64,000 bases of DNA from Paenibacillus sp. NAIST15-1 (lineage in GTDB: Bacteria > Bacillota > Bacilli > Paenibacillales > Paenibacillaceae), in contig NZ_BBYF01000004.1 in the NCBI RefSeq assembly GCF_001894745.1, positions 409,365 through 473,364 on the forward strand. The letters are read 5' to 3'. Shown here piece after piece: positions 1 through 9,252 of the stretch; positions within the stretch are counted from its first letter, which is position 1, and every line of letters starts with the position of its first letter. The notes below the pieces were generated by a model. The model was not told the origin of the DNA. It ran no database searches and saw only the letters and a program-made list of their open reading frames with translations. Both the position numbers and the translations under genes were made by a program.

Positions 1-624
1 TCTCAGCAAATGCGACATTGCCAGCTCACTGATATTGCCCCGCTCGAAATAAGCTGCATAACCGTAGCGGCCGTTTCGCACTCCATAAGGAAACTCGGAT
101 GGAGCGCCTGCTGAACTCAGGCTCCCATAACGGGTGCCTGCAGCATGTTCGATGATGGTCACTTGCTCGGTACGAATTGCATCTTGAGCCAGGCGATCAA
201 TAGCGATTCGAATGGGACCAGGCACTCCACTGTGAACGCGAAGCTCTAAGCTTGCGGTCACCGCTGCAGGGACTCTCGCACCGATGTGCAAGTAGTCACC
301 ACGATACTGTTCGACATCTTGAAGAAAATCCTGATTCGATTCCTTCAAATCAGTCAGATTATGAATCCCTATCACCTTCGTATAAGCATCCATCTGCCCC
401 CGCTGATAATGGTCAGAACGAACGAGCGTAACCTGGACGCCATAGGATGCCAGCAGGCGCTGCATTGCCTCGACATTTCCCTCTCTCGTTGTCCCTTTGT
501 CCAAGCTGTCGTAGATGAGCAGCACCTTAGAGGCCGCTTGCTCTGCCGCGTGAATGGTCATAGGCATCCCACAGCCAAACAGCAGCAATGCAAGCATGCA
601 TACAATTAATTTTCTTTGGATCAC
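1..624 (-). CDS. Partial secreted protein, possibly DUF2334 family
   Basis: The reading frame is open for 208 codons and runs off the left edge, so the C-terminus is missing. The start is a GTG one base after the stop of the gene upstream, preceded by AAGGTGGTG. The N-terminus is a signal peptide with a hydrophobic core (LALLLFGCG) and a possible AHA-type cleavage site around residue 27; the Cys could instead be a poor lipobox. After it comes an alpha/beta-looking stretch (KVLLIYDSLDKGTTREGN, residues about 33-50) and a later YPYGV-like segment (FPYGVRNGRYGY). This resembles DUF2334 polysaccharide-deacetylase-like proteins from memory, but the diagnostic part lies outside the window. It appears translationally coupled to the membrane protein upstream, so the two probably act together in envelope polysaccharide metabolism (inference). 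Confidence 0.55.
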   Translation of the reverse strand, partial: MIQRKLIVCMLALLLFGCGMPMTIHAAEQAASKVLLIYDSLDKGTTREGNVEAMQRLLASYGVQVTLVRSDHYQRGQMDAYTKVIGIHNLTDLKESNQDFLQDVEQYRGDYLHIGARVPAAVTASLELRVHSGVPGPIRIAIDRLAQDAIRTEQVTIIEHAAGTRYGSLSSAGAPSEFPYGVRNGRYGYAAYFERGNISELAMSHLLR

Positions 625-625
625 G

Positions 626-2170
626 TTACATCACCACCTTGGCCCCTTCATGAACATGAGTGCTGGTATCAGAAGTAAGCAATGCAGAATCTTCATCCTG
701 CCTGCTCCATAAGCGTCTGCGTATGGCGTCAGACACCGTTACAAACGTGACAAGGTCGAACACCGCCGTAAACACGAATTCATGCTTCGCCAAATCGGCA
801 TCCCCCGCACCAATAATGGACACCGCGATTCCCGACAATCCCATCAAAATCATGATAAAGATAAAGGAGAATCGGATCATGCGCCGTATTTGCTTGGCTC
901 TTGCAGCCGCAACAAAGGAAGGCATGTACAATCCGGCAACAAGCACAATCCACAAAATGACGAAGCCGAACGTTTTCGGCGCCATTTTTGCCTTCAAGAT
1001 GCTGTAACCGGAGAAAAACGTCGTCTGCGCACGGAATGGTTTTCCAACCGATATTTCGTAATTCCCCATTGCAGGAGGACGTATTTTGAATGCGCTCTTA
1101 GCCGCCAAATCCAGCATGTCGATAGCTTTAGAAGGATGAGTTACATAATAGCCAAGAATCGATACAAATCCGTATTTGTTATAGAACTGATTCTCCAGAA
1201 TTTCAGAATCTACATCTACTGTGGTGTACAGCTCGTAATAAATACTTTTGTTCAGTATGGCGTACTGCTTGTCCATATCGAATTGTTCCAATGTAGATTC
1301 TGGATCATCGGATCCCATCAATATCCCCCGCGTCATCGCATGATATTGGTTGATGTTCACGAACTCCTTCGGTATAAGCGTGTAAGTGCCAATACCAGCC
1401 AGTAGCAAGAGCACGAGCGTTGAAGACATCAATGCCCGGAATGTTCTTCCTTTCCGAATAAAGATGAGGAAGATGCCAAATATGCCGAGAATGATGCCAA
1501 GAGGCGCATTCTGTTGTTTACTGGTAGTCAATAGTAGTCCGCTGGCCAACAGCACACCCATCATGACATAGTCATTGTATCGATTGCGATAGATGAGCAG
1601 CCCCGAGGCGAACACAAAGATCAGCATAATAAACACGATGCTCTCCCCAAAGAAGGAGTTAAAGTAAGCGGTATATGCGGTATCACCGAATAGAAATATC
1701 GCGATGATCGATATCGGGTATGCGTACTTGGAAGCAACCTTCCACGTTAAGCTCTCCACGAGCAAATATACGGCAACGATATACAGCACCACGAATATGG
1801 CAGCCTGGAAGCGGATATCGAATACATCTGGATTAAATAATTGATTGAGCCAAATAGCTGCTTTGATGAAAATGGACTGGGAAGAAAATAAGGTTGCCGC
1901 ATTCTCATTGTAGTATTGGAATATTCCATATTCCTTAATAAAATATCCAAAATACTGATCGTAGTAATCGGGTGCATTGAAGTACAGGCCATTGCTGTAG
2001 AGAATTCGGAAATAGTCGCCGTTATCTGCCATTCCGATATAAGGGGGAACAAATAATGCAAGACAAGTAATGATGAATACTCCCGCGGCAGCAAGCAGTG
2101 CCGGCGAGACATATCGGCGCAGGGACTCGAGCCTCTGCCCGATTTTCAGCTTCAACCATGTGCCCGCCAT
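626..2170 (-). CDS. Polytopic membrane protein, GT-C glycosyltransferase-like
   Basis: This 514-residue protein has about ten to twelve hydrophobic segments from residue 25 to 470 and a short charged cytoplasmic tail. The first extracytoplasmic loop carries an acidic motif (MADNGDYFR, around residue 48), the position where GT-C fold enzymes place their catalytic Asp. A long soluble loop lies about residues 265-385. These features suggest a lipid-linked-sugar glycosyltransferase or related polysaccharide enzyme, but no family signature is certain. A plausible AAAAGGAGG ribosome site precedes the ATG. It is followed one base later by the start of the secreted protein at the left edge, so the two form an operon. 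It could equally be an uncharacterised transporter-like protein. Confidence 0.55.
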   Translation of the reverse strand: MAGTWLKLKIGQRLESLRRYVSPALLAAAGVFIITCLALFVPPYIGMADNGDYFRILYSNGLYFNAPDYYDQYFGYFIKEYGIFQYYNENAATLFSSQSIFIKAAIWLNQLFNPDVFDIRFQAAIFVVLYIVAVYLLVESLTWKVASKYAYPISIIAIFLFGDTAYTAYFNSFFGESIVFIMLIFVFASGLLIYRNRYNDYVMMGVLLASGLLLTTSKQQNAPLGIILGIFGIFLIFIRKGRTFRALMSSTLVLLLLAGIGTYTLIPKEFVNINQYHAMTRGILMGSDDPESTLEQFDMDKQYAILNKSIYYELYTTVDVDSEILENQFYNKYGFVSILGYYVTHPSKAIDMLDLAAKSAFKIRPPAMGNYEISVGKPFRAQTTFFSGYSILKAKMAPKTFGFVILWIVLVAGLYMPSFVAAARAKQIRRMIRFSFIFIMILMGLSGIAVSIIGAGDADLAKHEFVFTAVFDLVTFVTVSDAIRRRLWSRQDEDSALLTSDTSTHVHEGAKVVM

Positions 2171-2632
2171 CGGGTTGGCCTCCTTTTCCTATAATCAACT
2201 CAAAAAAAATGAGTCTATAGTCTTATAAATAAATTGCGCGCGATGAGTCTCAAGAAAGTATAATCGCTATTACATTCGACAGGTGGCATCCTTTTCCCTA
2301 GGTGATTCGAGGGATATTTTGTATTTTCTGAAAACAATATTTTCACCGCAGCACCTATTATACATGCCTGCAGACATCCTGTCAGTGGTGTCAACTTTCC
2401 ATAAATGGCTCTATTACACCTTTACACGCATTTACTGACCAATAATATATACCCTAGCTACCATCTTACCAATCGGCACTGAATATATTCTTAATTTCGA
2501 CTTAATCGCATAGTTCCAAAGTCCTGTTGTTTCTTTTTTATTGCTTTCTGATATCATATAGCTATCGACATACACGAACATGCGTTCACTTTATATATAC
2601 TCATCTCACATATAGAAAGGAGAGCCGCGACT
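2171..2632. other. Divergent intergenic region, AT-rich
   Basis: This 462-base gap separates the divergent membrane-protein and SNF2 genes and should hold both promoters. It is AT-rich. Just upstream of the minus-strand gene there is a small hairpin, ACTCA(A7)TGAGT. I see no convincing consensus promoter pair, riboswitch or small gene. The plus-strand gene has a clear ribosome site (AGAAAGGAGA, 2614-2623) ten bases before its ATG. Confidence 0.4.
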
Positions 2633-5563
2633 ATGAATATGGAATCGGGGAATGATCAGCTAGCCCAGCGAATACTCGGATTATTTGACGATACTCCACT
2701 CAAATCCAGCCGTATCCGCCCCTTATTCGATACCAGACAGCCGCTTGACGTAGAAATCACCTGCTTCCCGGTTTCATCAGGCAACGAGCAGGCCTTTTTG
2801 GCCGTTGAAATGAGGGTCGGGCCGCAGCGACTATATATCGTAAAGCATATTCGCGAATTGCTGCGATGCATCGATCGCGGGGAATGCTATGTATTTTCAA
2901 GGCATTTCTCCTATGATCCGTCACTGCATTGCTTTCATCCCGAGCATTTTGCCGTTATCCAACAGTTGATCGCGATTTACCGCAACGAAAATGTATACCG
3001 TCACATGCCGCATTCCGCCATTCTTGCCAAGCAGGGCAACGACGAACGGATGCTGCTCATCCCTCCTTACTCGTGGGATGCCCTGCTTCCTGCCCTTCAA
3101 CAAGCTCCTTCTGTGCTCCTTGCGCATGACGGATCAACATTTGAGGGACTGTCTGTTGTAGATGAGCCTCTCCCAATACAGTTCAGGCTAGATGAGGCGG
3201 ATAAAGATGCCTACTGCATTGATGTACAAGGATTAGAACAAGTGACAGTGCTGGAGAGCTACGGGGCTGTCATCGCTAACGGGGCCTTTATACCGACCCC
3301 GATTGAGCAATGCAAGCGGCTCTCTGATCTAAAGAAGACATTGGACAACGGTCGCCGCCAGCAACGAATTCTTATATCACCTAATCAGATTGGTCCAATC
3401 ATGGACAAGGTGGTTCCGGGCTTACAGAAGCTCGGCAACGTACGCGTAGCGCAAGCGATAGCAGATCGCGTCGTGCAGCCGGAATTACAGGCGAAGCTGT
3501 ATCTTGATCGCATTCGAGATAGACTGCTTGCGGGGTTGGAATTTCACTACGGGGATATCTCCATTAACCCACTGGATCCGAATCGACACAAGCATACAGA
3601 GAATCGGATTCTGATGCGGAATACGGACAAAGAGCAGCGAATACTAGAAATCATGGAGCAGTCGCCCTTTGTGAAAACGGAAGGCGGATACTTCTTGGAT
3701 GACGAGGATGCCGAATATAATTTCATGTATCACATCGTTCCCCAACTGCAACGAATCCTGCACATCTATGCGACTTCAGCTGTGAAGGAAAGGTTGTTCA
3801 TCCCGAACGCTCCTCCCAAAATCTCAATCAATGTGGACGAACGTATCGATTGGCTTGAATTCAAGTTTGAGATGGATGGAATATCAGAATCAGAAATTCG
3901 AAAGCTGCTCAAAGCAATCGAGGAAAAAAGGCGCTACTATCGAATGGCAAACGGCGCGCTCATGCCGCTTGAAAGTGAACAGTTCCAAGAGATTATTCGC
4001 TTCATGAATGAGGTGGGCCTTCGTCAGGGAGAAGCTTCAGGAGCAGAGTTCCGTATCCCGGTTATGCGCGGGCTGCATCTTATCGACTCCCAAGGAGAGC
4101 GGCAAGCCGTACGATTCGGCAGATCCTTCCGCAAGCTGCTGGAGAATTTGCGCAACCCGGACCATTTGGAATTCCCCGTCCCGGACAGTCTGGTTCATGT
4201 GCTTCGGGAATATCAGGCATATGGGTTCCAGTGGCTAAAGACACTTGCCCACTACCACTTCGGCGGTATTCTGGCGGATGATATGGGCCTTGGCAAGACC
4301 TTGCAAAGCATCGCCTTCATGGTGTCTGTTCTACCGGACATTCAAAAGCGGCAGCTTCCTGCGCTCGTCGTCTGTCCAGCGTCGCTTATGTATAATTGGC
4401 GCAACGAATTCATGCGCTTCGCGCCATCGGTCCGCACCATCATTGCTGACGGGAACAAGGCGGAACGCACCCGCAAGCTGAATCATCTTGAGCGCGTCGA
4501 TGTTATCATTACGTCCTACCCGCTGCTGCGCAGAGATATTGAATGGTACGCCAAGCACTCTTTCCACACGCTCATTCTGGATGAAGCGCAAGCGTTCAAA
4601 AATTACACGACTCAGACGGCCCAGTCTGTGAAGGCTCTCCAAGCCGAGTACTGCTTCGCGCTTACCGGAACGCCAGTGGAGAATTCGCTAGAGGAGCTAT
4701 GGTCCATTTACGATGCTGTGTTTCCTGGATTGTTCCCAGGGAGAAAGGAGTTCAGCGATCTTCCGCGTGACGTCGTAGCGAAGCGCTCCCGCCCGTTCCT
4801 GCTGCGAAGATTGAAAACAGATGTATTGCAGGAACTGCCGGAGAAGATCGAATCCCTTCAGGCATCAGAGCTGCTGCCCGAGCAGAAGAAATTGTATATC
4901 GCTTACTTAGCCAAGCTGCAGAAGGATGCCTTGAAGCATTTGGATGAAGACGGGTTCCAGAAGAGTCGCATCAAAATCTTGGCTGGGATTACAAGGCTTC
5001 GCCAGCTATGCTGCCACCCTGGCTTGTTCATGGAAGACTATACAGGAAGCTCTGCAAAGTTCGAACAGCTGCTGGAGATTATCGCAGAAGCAAGAGAGGC
5101 TGGCAGAAGACCGCTTATCTTCTCCCAGTTCACAGAGATGCTCGCACTGATCAAGCGAGAGCTGGCGGAACAAGGAGTATCCTACTTCTACTTGGACGGA
5201 CAGACGCCGAGCGCTGAGCGAGTGGAGCTGTGCAGCCGATTCAATGCAGGTGAGCGCGACTTATTCTTGGCTTCCTTGAAAGCAGGAGGAACAGGATTGA
5301 ATTTGACCGGGGCAGATACCGTTATTCTGTATGATCTCTGGTGGAATCCTGCCGTGGAGCAGCAAGCAGCCGATCGCGCCCACCGGATTGGGCAGAAGCA
5401 GGTTGTACAGGTCATTCGTCTTGTTGCGCAAGGAACGGTTGAGGACAAGATGTATGAGATTCAACAGCGAAAGAAGAACTTGATCGAAGAGGTCATCCAG
5501 CCTGGTGAAGAGGCAATATCCGCCCTAACTGAGCAGGATATCCGTGATATCTTGAATCTATAG
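2633..5563 (+). CDS. SNF2-family DEAD/DEAH-like helicase (YwqA-like)
   Basis: A 976-residue Swi2/Snf2 ATPase expected to remodel or translocate on DNA. The ATPase core occupies roughly residues 520-970. Visible motifs are Walker A (DDMGLGKTLQS), motif II as LILDEAQAFKN (a DEAQ variant), motif III LTGTPVEN, and in lobe 2 GGTGLNLTGADTVI and the motif VI arginine stretch DRAHRIGQKQ. The N-terminal half (about 1-510) is the SNF2-associated region found in bacterial YwqA-type proteins. In Bacillus the partner is a SWIM zinc-finger protein, which is not next to this gene. Length is close to the family norm. The ATG at 2633 follows AGAAAGGAGA. It stands alone and ends before a strong hairpin terminator. 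Confidence 0.9.
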   Translation: MNMESGNDQLAQRILGLFDDTPLKSSRIRPLFDTRQPLDVEITCFPVSSGNEQAFLAVEMRVGPQRLYIVKHIRELLRCIDRGECYVFSRHFSYDPSLHCFHPEHFAVIQQLIAIYRNENVYRHMPHSAILAKQGNDERMLLIPPYSWDALLPALQQAPSVLLAHDGSTFEGLSVVDEPLPIQFRLDEADKDAYCIDVQGLEQVTVLESYGAVIANGAFIPTPIEQCKRLSDLKKTLDNGRRQQRILISPNQIGPIMDKVVPGLQKLGNVRVAQAIADRVVQPELQAKLYLDRIRDRLLAGLEFHYGDISINPLDPNRHKHTENRILMRNTDKEQRILEIMEQSPFVKTEGGYFLDDEDAEYNFMYHIVPQLQRILHIYATSAVKERLFIPNAPPKISINVDERIDWLEFKFEMDGISESEIRKLLKAIEEKRRYYRMANGALMPLESEQFQEIIRFMNEVGLRQGEASGAEFRIPVMRGLHLIDSQGERQAVRFGRSFRKLLENLRNPDHLEFPVPDSLVHVLREYQAYGFQWLKTLAHYHFGGILADDMGLGKTLQSIAFMVSVLPDIQKRQLPALVVCPASLMYNWRNEFMRFAPSVRTIIADGNKAERTRKLNHLERVDVIITSYPLLRRDIEWYAKHSFHTLILDEAQAFKNYTTQTAQSVKALQAEYCFALTGTPVENSLEELWSIYDAVFPGLFPGRKEFSDLPRDVVAKRSRPFLLRRLKTDVLQELPEKIESLQASELLPEQKKLYIAYLAKLQKDALKHLDEDGFQKSRIKILAGITRLRQLCCHPGLFMEDYTGSSAKFEQLLEIIAEAREAGRRPLIFSQFTEMLALIKRELAEQGVSYFYLDGQTPSAERVELCSRFNAGERDLFLASLKAGGTGLNLTGADTVILYDLWWNPAVEQQAADRAHRIGQKQVVQVIRLVAQGTVEDKMYEIQQRKKNLIEEVIQPGEEAISALTEQDIRDILNL

Positions 5564-5635
5564 AGACAGCTGATTGATTATACAGAGCCATCAGTTCGAT
5601 TCTATAGAACCACCCACTCCTGATATAAAACGAAC

Positions 5636-5668
5636 GAGCCCCTAGCTGCGTAAAGCAACTAGGGGCTC
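5636..5668. terminator. Intrinsic terminator, bidirectional
   Basis: A ten-base perfect stem (GAGCCCCTAG / CTAGGGGCTC) encloses a 13-base loop. It follows the SNF2 gene by about 70 bases and lies 50 bases past the stop of the convergent MerR gene. The T tract is weak on the plus side and better on the minus side (GTTCGTTTTA). Confidence 0.7.
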
Positions 5669-5720
5669 TCTTGCGTTCATCCTTGCTCTTTCCCTCGTAT
5701 TTCGTGCAAAGCTGCAATAC

Positions 5721-6470
5721 CTATTCGTTTATCCGATCTGCGAAGAATGCCATAGTGTCGCGCATGAACACGGCAAGGCCCTCGCCGAACTTGTCGATAT
5801 TTTTGGTGAACCGCGCATCATCTACATACATTTGTCCCAGTCCCTTGAATGCTTCAGGAGAGTAGTTGCCCATTGTATTCAAGAAGTCATACCATTGTTT
5901 GATCCCTGCCTGCGCTTCTTCTGAATCCGGTGCAGTTCCACGCAGTTCTGCCAGATGGAAGTATATCGCATTCATCTTCTCTCCCATGGAGGTCTGCTCC
6001 TCTTTCGTCATATTCCCAACCTTGGCATTGGACGCGTCAACAGTCTTATCTCCCCACCGCTTACGCGCTTCTTGCTCATATGGATTATGACTGAAGTCGA
6101 AGCCTTGAAACTTCTCTTTGTTCGTCATGTGAATTTCTCCTTTTCGATGTAGTATCGTCTTATCCAGCGTCTCCAGCATGACATCCAGGCGCTTGCGCTT
6201 CTCTTGCAGCATACTGCGGTGCAGTTCGAGCGCTTCGGTCTGATCGAATGTTGGGCTGTGAATAATGTCTTTAATCTTTTTCAATGGGAAGCCCAGCTCT
6301 CGAAAGAACAAGATTTGCTGAAGCATAGCCAGCTCCTCATCTGAATACTGTCTGTAGCCCGCATCCGTAACTTGAGCTGGGGACAGAAGTCCGATTTCGT
6401 CATAATGGTGCAAGGTACGCACGCTAATGCCGACGATGTCCGCCACTTCTTTTACTCTCATGATTGCCAT
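5721..6470 (-). CDS. MerR-family regulator with TipAS effector domain
   Basis: Residues about 1-70 are a MerR winged helix ([20 protein letters not shown], then DEIGLLSPA), 80-110 form the dimerisation coiled coil, and about 125-250 match the TipAS drug-binding domain ([22 protein letters not shown] and a distal DDARFTKN). TipA/Mta-type proteins bind hydrophobic or thiopeptide drugs and activate efflux or their own gene. The longer frame opens at 6488, but that codon lies upstream of the expected transcription start of the promoter described next. I therefore use the ATG at 6470, four bases after GGGAGG (the ATG at 6461 is also possible). The gene has no efflux neighbour and probably autoregulates. 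Confidence 0.88.
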   Translation of the reverse strand: MAIMRVKEVADIVGISVRTLHHYDEIGLLSPAQVTDAGYRQYSDEELAMLQQILFFRELGFPLKKIKDIIHSPTFDQTEALELHRSMLQEKRKRLDVMLETLDKTILHRKGEIHMTNKEKFQGFDFSHNPYEQEARKRWGDKTVDASNAKVGNMTKEEQTSMGEKMNAIYFHLAELRGTAPDSEEAQAGIKQWYDFLNTMGNYSPEAFKGLGQMYVDDARFTKNIDKFGEGLAVFMRDTMAFFADRINE

Positions 6471-6490
6471 GTAACCTCCCTTCAACAACT

Positions 6491-6521
6491 ACTATAAAGT
6501 ATCACGTAACGTGAGAGTCAA
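6491..6521 (-). promoter_or_regulatory. MerR-type promoter with 19-bp spacer and palindrome
   Basis: On the minus strand the hexamers TTGACT (6516-6521) and TATAGT (6491-6496) are separated by 19 bases, the over-long spacer typical of MerR-activated promoters. The spacer contains the 13-base palindrome TCACGTAACGTGA (6502-6514). The start codon used for the regulator lies about 20 bases downstream, so this should be an autoregulated promoter. Confidence 0.85.
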
Positions 6522-6675
6522 TTTATATTTATTGTTTTTCAAGCTTAATTTCCTCCTATTTTTCGTTCCAACCATGGATCTGGAATTTTGGAGTGCTTGA
6601 AGTGGATACATACCCAAAATGCCCAGATTAAGATATGTACAAGCTTTCCTAGAGCCATCAAAAAACGTGATTCAA

Positions 6676-6721
6676 AAAAAGGTCGAGTCAGGACTCTCTT
6701 TGTCCCCAACTCGACCTTTTT
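6676..6721. terminator. Intrinsic terminator, bidirectional
   Basis: A 13-base stem (AAAAAGGTCGAGT / ACTCGACCTTTTT) with a 20-base loop. T tracts are present on both strands. It ends the thiosulfate operon coming from the right; the region 6522-6675 to its left shows nothing else I can name. Confidence 0.8.
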
Positions 6722-6800
6722 GCTTTATGTCAACTCTCTTTAGTTCGCTGCATGAAGCGGCATCGTAAAGCTCTCCGCTACGGTTCGTCGATGTTCCCGG

Positions 6801-7025
6801 TTATTTTTTACGTACCGTAATCGTCCATGAGGCATCGTCAATTTGTTCGTAGTTCGTTATCGTATGCCCGGCTTCGGCGACCCAACGAGGAATGCTCTCC
6901 GTAGCTTGCGTGCAGTCGAAATCAATGACCAGCTCATCGCCACTGTTCAGTGATTGGATCGCCTCCTTCGCCTCGATTAACGGAAATGGACATACCATGC
7001 CCAGTACGGCTAATTTCGTTTTCAT
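6801..7025 (-). CDS. tsuB: TusA/SirA-family sulfur carrier, TsuB (YeeD)-like
   Basis: A 74-residue sulfurtransferase-fold protein with the family CPxP motif (LGMVCPFPLIEAKEAI, catalytic Cys at about residue 11) and the usual beta-alpha-beta-alpha-beta-beta length. In YeeE-YeeD systems this small protein takes sulfur from the membrane transporter and is needed for thiosulfate import. It starts 12 bases after the stop of the YeeE-like transporter gene and ends before a strong terminator, so the two form a two-gene operon. The start is supported by a GGGGGAGAATGAC site just upstream. Confidence 0.85.
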   Translation of the reverse strand: MKTKLAVLGMVCPFPLIEAKEAIQSLNSGDELVIDFDCTQATESIPRWVAEAGHTITNYEQIDDASWTITVRKK

Positions 7026-7037
7026 GTCATTCTCCCC

Positions 7038-8114
7038 CTATACGGTCTTTGCATGATAAGAAGTGCTTAGGTTACGACTTGCCTTAGTACGCGGCCTCAC
7101 ATATACGAAATACGAAGCCGTCCATGTACCCAAAATCATGAAAATGAGCGATACCCATCCTTGCCAAGTCATCATGGCCGTCATAACGAGCCCATTGCCA
7201 ATTGAACATCCTCCTGCCCAACTCGCTCCGAAGCCCATGAGAAGTCCCCCACCGAAGCTGGATATAGCTGTCTTTGCATCCGGTGCCCGGAAGCGAAACT
7301 CGCGGCTTCCCTTCGCTGCCAGGAAAGAGCCTGCAAAGATGCCAAGCACCAAGAAAACACCCCAGTTTACATACTTGGAACTATCGCCCGTCACCAGGTA
7401 TTGCAACAGATTGGCTGATGGAGTCGTTATGCCAAGACCTGACATCCGTCCTGTCGCTTCGCTCAGCGGCCATGCGAGCAGCGCAATGATTCCTACAAAA
7501 GCAGCTGTAGCAAATGGATGCCAGCGCTTTTCGAACAATAGATGATTGATTCCTTTCCGTTTCGCTGGCAAGGTTGGAATCGCAACAGCAGGTTTACGCA
7601 ACTGCTTGCTAACAAGCCATAATGTCACGAGAGCGAGCACGACAATGAACGGCCATACGGACAATCCAAATGTATCCGGGATGGAATTATTCGGGGCGGC
7701 ATACGCCTTTAGGCCATTGTTGACAGGCAGCAGCGCACCTGACTTCATAATGGCGCTCATCGCCATATATCCGAATAAGGCAATCCAACTCCCGATCAAG
7801 CCTTCCCCGGCACGATACCATGTTCCTGTCGCACAGCCTCCCGCCAAAATAATGCCGATGCCGAATATGAATGAGCCTACGATCGTGCTCAGCCATTGGA
7901 ACGAGCCTGCCGTGAACTCCACCAAGCCAAACTGGATGAGTGCAAATACGCCGATGCTCTGAACCGTGATGGCGATGAGCAGCGCATAGAACATCCGATT
8001 ATCCTTCGCTAAATACATATCACGAAATCCACCTGTCAGGCAGAATCGGCCGCGCTGCATGACAAACCCGAGCAGTATCCCGCATAACAATCCAGTAATG
8101 ATCATTTGTGCCAA
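7038..8114 (-). CDS. tsuA: YeeE/YedE-family thiosulfate transporter (TsuA-like)
   Basis: A 358-residue integral membrane protein with about nine to ten transmembrane segments and the YeeE/YedE repeat signature. Conserved cysteine motifs are GGCATGTWYRAGEG (around residue 93) and GGCSIGNG (around residue 303), plus an N-terminal MQRGRFCLTGGFRD stretch. In TsuA these cysteines hand thiosulfate through a narrow pore. The start is TTG at 8114, eight or nine bases after AAGGGGG; the in-frame ATG three codons later is too far from that site. It is followed by the TusA-like partner. A sigma-A type promoter lies 60 to 85 bases upstream. Confidence 0.87.
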   Translation of the reverse strand: MAQMIITGLLCGILLGFVMQRGRFCLTGGFRDMYLAKDNRMFYALLIAITVQSIGVFALIQFGLVEFTAGSFQWLSTIVGSFIFGIGIILAGGCATGTWYRAGEGLIGSWIALFGYMAMSAIMKSGALLPVNNGLKAYAAPNNSIPDTFGLSVWPFIVVLALVTLWLVSKQLRKPAVAIPTLPAKRKGINHLLFEKRWHPFATAAFVGIIALLAWPLSEATGRMSGLGITTPSANLLQYLVTGDSSKYVNWGVFLVLGIFAGSFLAAKGSREFRFRAPDAKTAISSFGGGLLMGFGASWAGGCSIGNGLVMTAMMTWQGWVSLIFMILGTWTASYFVYVRPRTKASRNLSTSYHAKTV

Positions 8115-8171
8115 ATCGTATATCCCCCTTATTTATACCTAGTAATACAATAGGATTTATAAGTGATAATG

Positions 8172-8199
8172 ATTCTATCATAATGTATGGCAGAGTCAA
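8172..8199 (-). promoter_or_regulatory. Sigma-A type promoter for the thiosulfate operon
   Basis: TTGACT (8194-8199) and TAGAAT (8172-8177) are spaced by 16 bases on the minus strand. The -10 region runs into an imperfect inverted pair (TGATA...TTATCA, 8164-8180) that may be an operator but fits no named site well. Confidence 0.6.
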
Positions 8200-8220
8200 T
8201 ACCAAATATGACACAGACGC

Positions 8221-8248
8221 AAAAAAAGAGAGGTATTTCTCCTCTCTT
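8221..8248 (-). terminator. Intrinsic terminator of the methyltransferase gene
   Basis: An eight-base stem (AAGAGAGG / CCTCTCTT) with a seven-base loop is followed on the minus strand by a run of Ts. It lies 35 bases past the stop of the methyltransferase gene. Confidence 0.8.
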
Positions 8249-8281
8249 ATCTAAAGCAATATGCTATTCTTGGCTATTTCC

Positions 8282-9037
8282 CTACATTTCGCCCCAGAAG
8301 ATTTCCGTCTCATAATCGAAGGATACCACGCCATCTTGCTCGTTGCGTTCAAATATTCGGTGCAGTTCCGCCCTCATGGGTTCATAGTTCGGGTGGCCAG
8401 GCTCTGGTGCATACGAGGAGGATAGCAGTCTACCGGCGAGCTCCTCTTCGTTGAGCAATTGACTCATTGTGCACCTTGCCACTGTCATCTGATTCGGAGC
8501 AAAGAAGGCTGACAGCGCTTCTTCTGAAATGTTCTTGTGCTGCACCTTCTCATAATCCGTACCATACCGCTGCAGCAGCTGCTCGTATTCCTCCAGAAAT
8601 GGAGTCCCTTGTTGCAATCGTGAATTCCAAATCAGGACAACCTTACCGCCAGGCTTCAGGATGCGATGAAATTCAGCTCTGGCTGCGGTACGATCGAACC
8701 AGTGAAATGCCTGCGCACATACGATATGATCAACGGAATGATCAGGCAGTCCGGTCTCCTCCGCTGCTCCATTCGCTGCACGATAGTTCGCAATGCCGCC
8801 AAGCTCCTGAACAGCTGCCTCCCGCATCGGATCATTCGGCTCAACTGCTACAACACTACTTCCTTGGGCAAGCAGCAGCTTCGAAAACTTCCCTGTTCCT
8901 GCCCCAATATCCGCAATCTCGTCACCCGCTTGGAATCCCACTGTATCATACAAATACGACACAGCCTCCACTGGGTAACTTGGTCGGTACTTCACATACG
9001 CATCGACTCGAGTTGAAAATCGTTCCTTATTATCCAT
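8282..9037 (-). CDS. Class I SAM-dependent methyltransferase
   Basis: A 251-residue Rossmann-fold methyltransferase. Motif I is EIADIGAGTGKFSKLL (near residue 35), followed by an acidic loop at the end of beta-2 (VVAVEPNDPMR) and the motif DHIVCAQAFHWFD at beta-4. The layout matches Methyltransf_11/25-type small-molecule methyltransferases; the substrate cannot be told. The frame extends 12 codons further upstream, but the ATG at 9037 has a good site (AGGAGTG, eight bases away). It stands alone between terminators. Confidence 0.85.
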   Translation of the reverse strand: MDNKERFSTRVDAYVKYRPSYPVEAVSYLYDTVGFQAGDEIADIGAGTGKFSKLLLAQGSSVVAVEPNDPMREAAVQELGGIANYRAANGAAEETGLPDHSVDHIVCAQAFHWFDRTAARAEFHRILKPGGKVVLIWNSRLQQGTPFLEEYEQLLQRYGTDYEKVQHKNISEEALSAFFAPNQMTVARCTMSQLLNEEELAGRLLSSSYAPEPGHPNYEPMRAELHRIFERNEQDGVVSFDYETEIFWGEM

Positions 9038-9193
9038 AACGTTCACACTCCTGTAGATATGAAATAAGAACATAGGAAAAGTTCGTTCTGTTTCACCTGG
9101 TGAAATTAAGTTCCATTTTATTGTGTGGTTTTATTATACCGCAAAAGGTAGCAGTCTGCATCATCCATTTACACATGATTCCAGAAATAAGAA

Positions 9194-9215
9194 GAGCACC
9201 CCTGCTAGGGTGCTC
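9194..9215 (-). terminator. Intrinsic terminator of the terC gene
   Basis: A perfect eight-base stem (GAGCACCC / GGGTGCTC) with a six-base loop, about 40 bases past the stop, followed on the minus strand by a T-rich stretch (TTCTTATTT). Confidence 0.75.
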
Positions 9216-9252
9216 AGATTGTCGCGTTCAGCTATGCAGTTGTTCGTTTTTA

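Noticed and set aside
782..1405. 207-codon plus-strand frame
   Set aside because: Lies antisense to the membrane-protein gene and reads as Arg/His-rich noise.
8164..8180. Possible Fur box in the thiosulfate promoter
   Set aside because: Only one half resembles Fur; the other half and spacing do not fit the 7-1-7 pattern seen at 27080.
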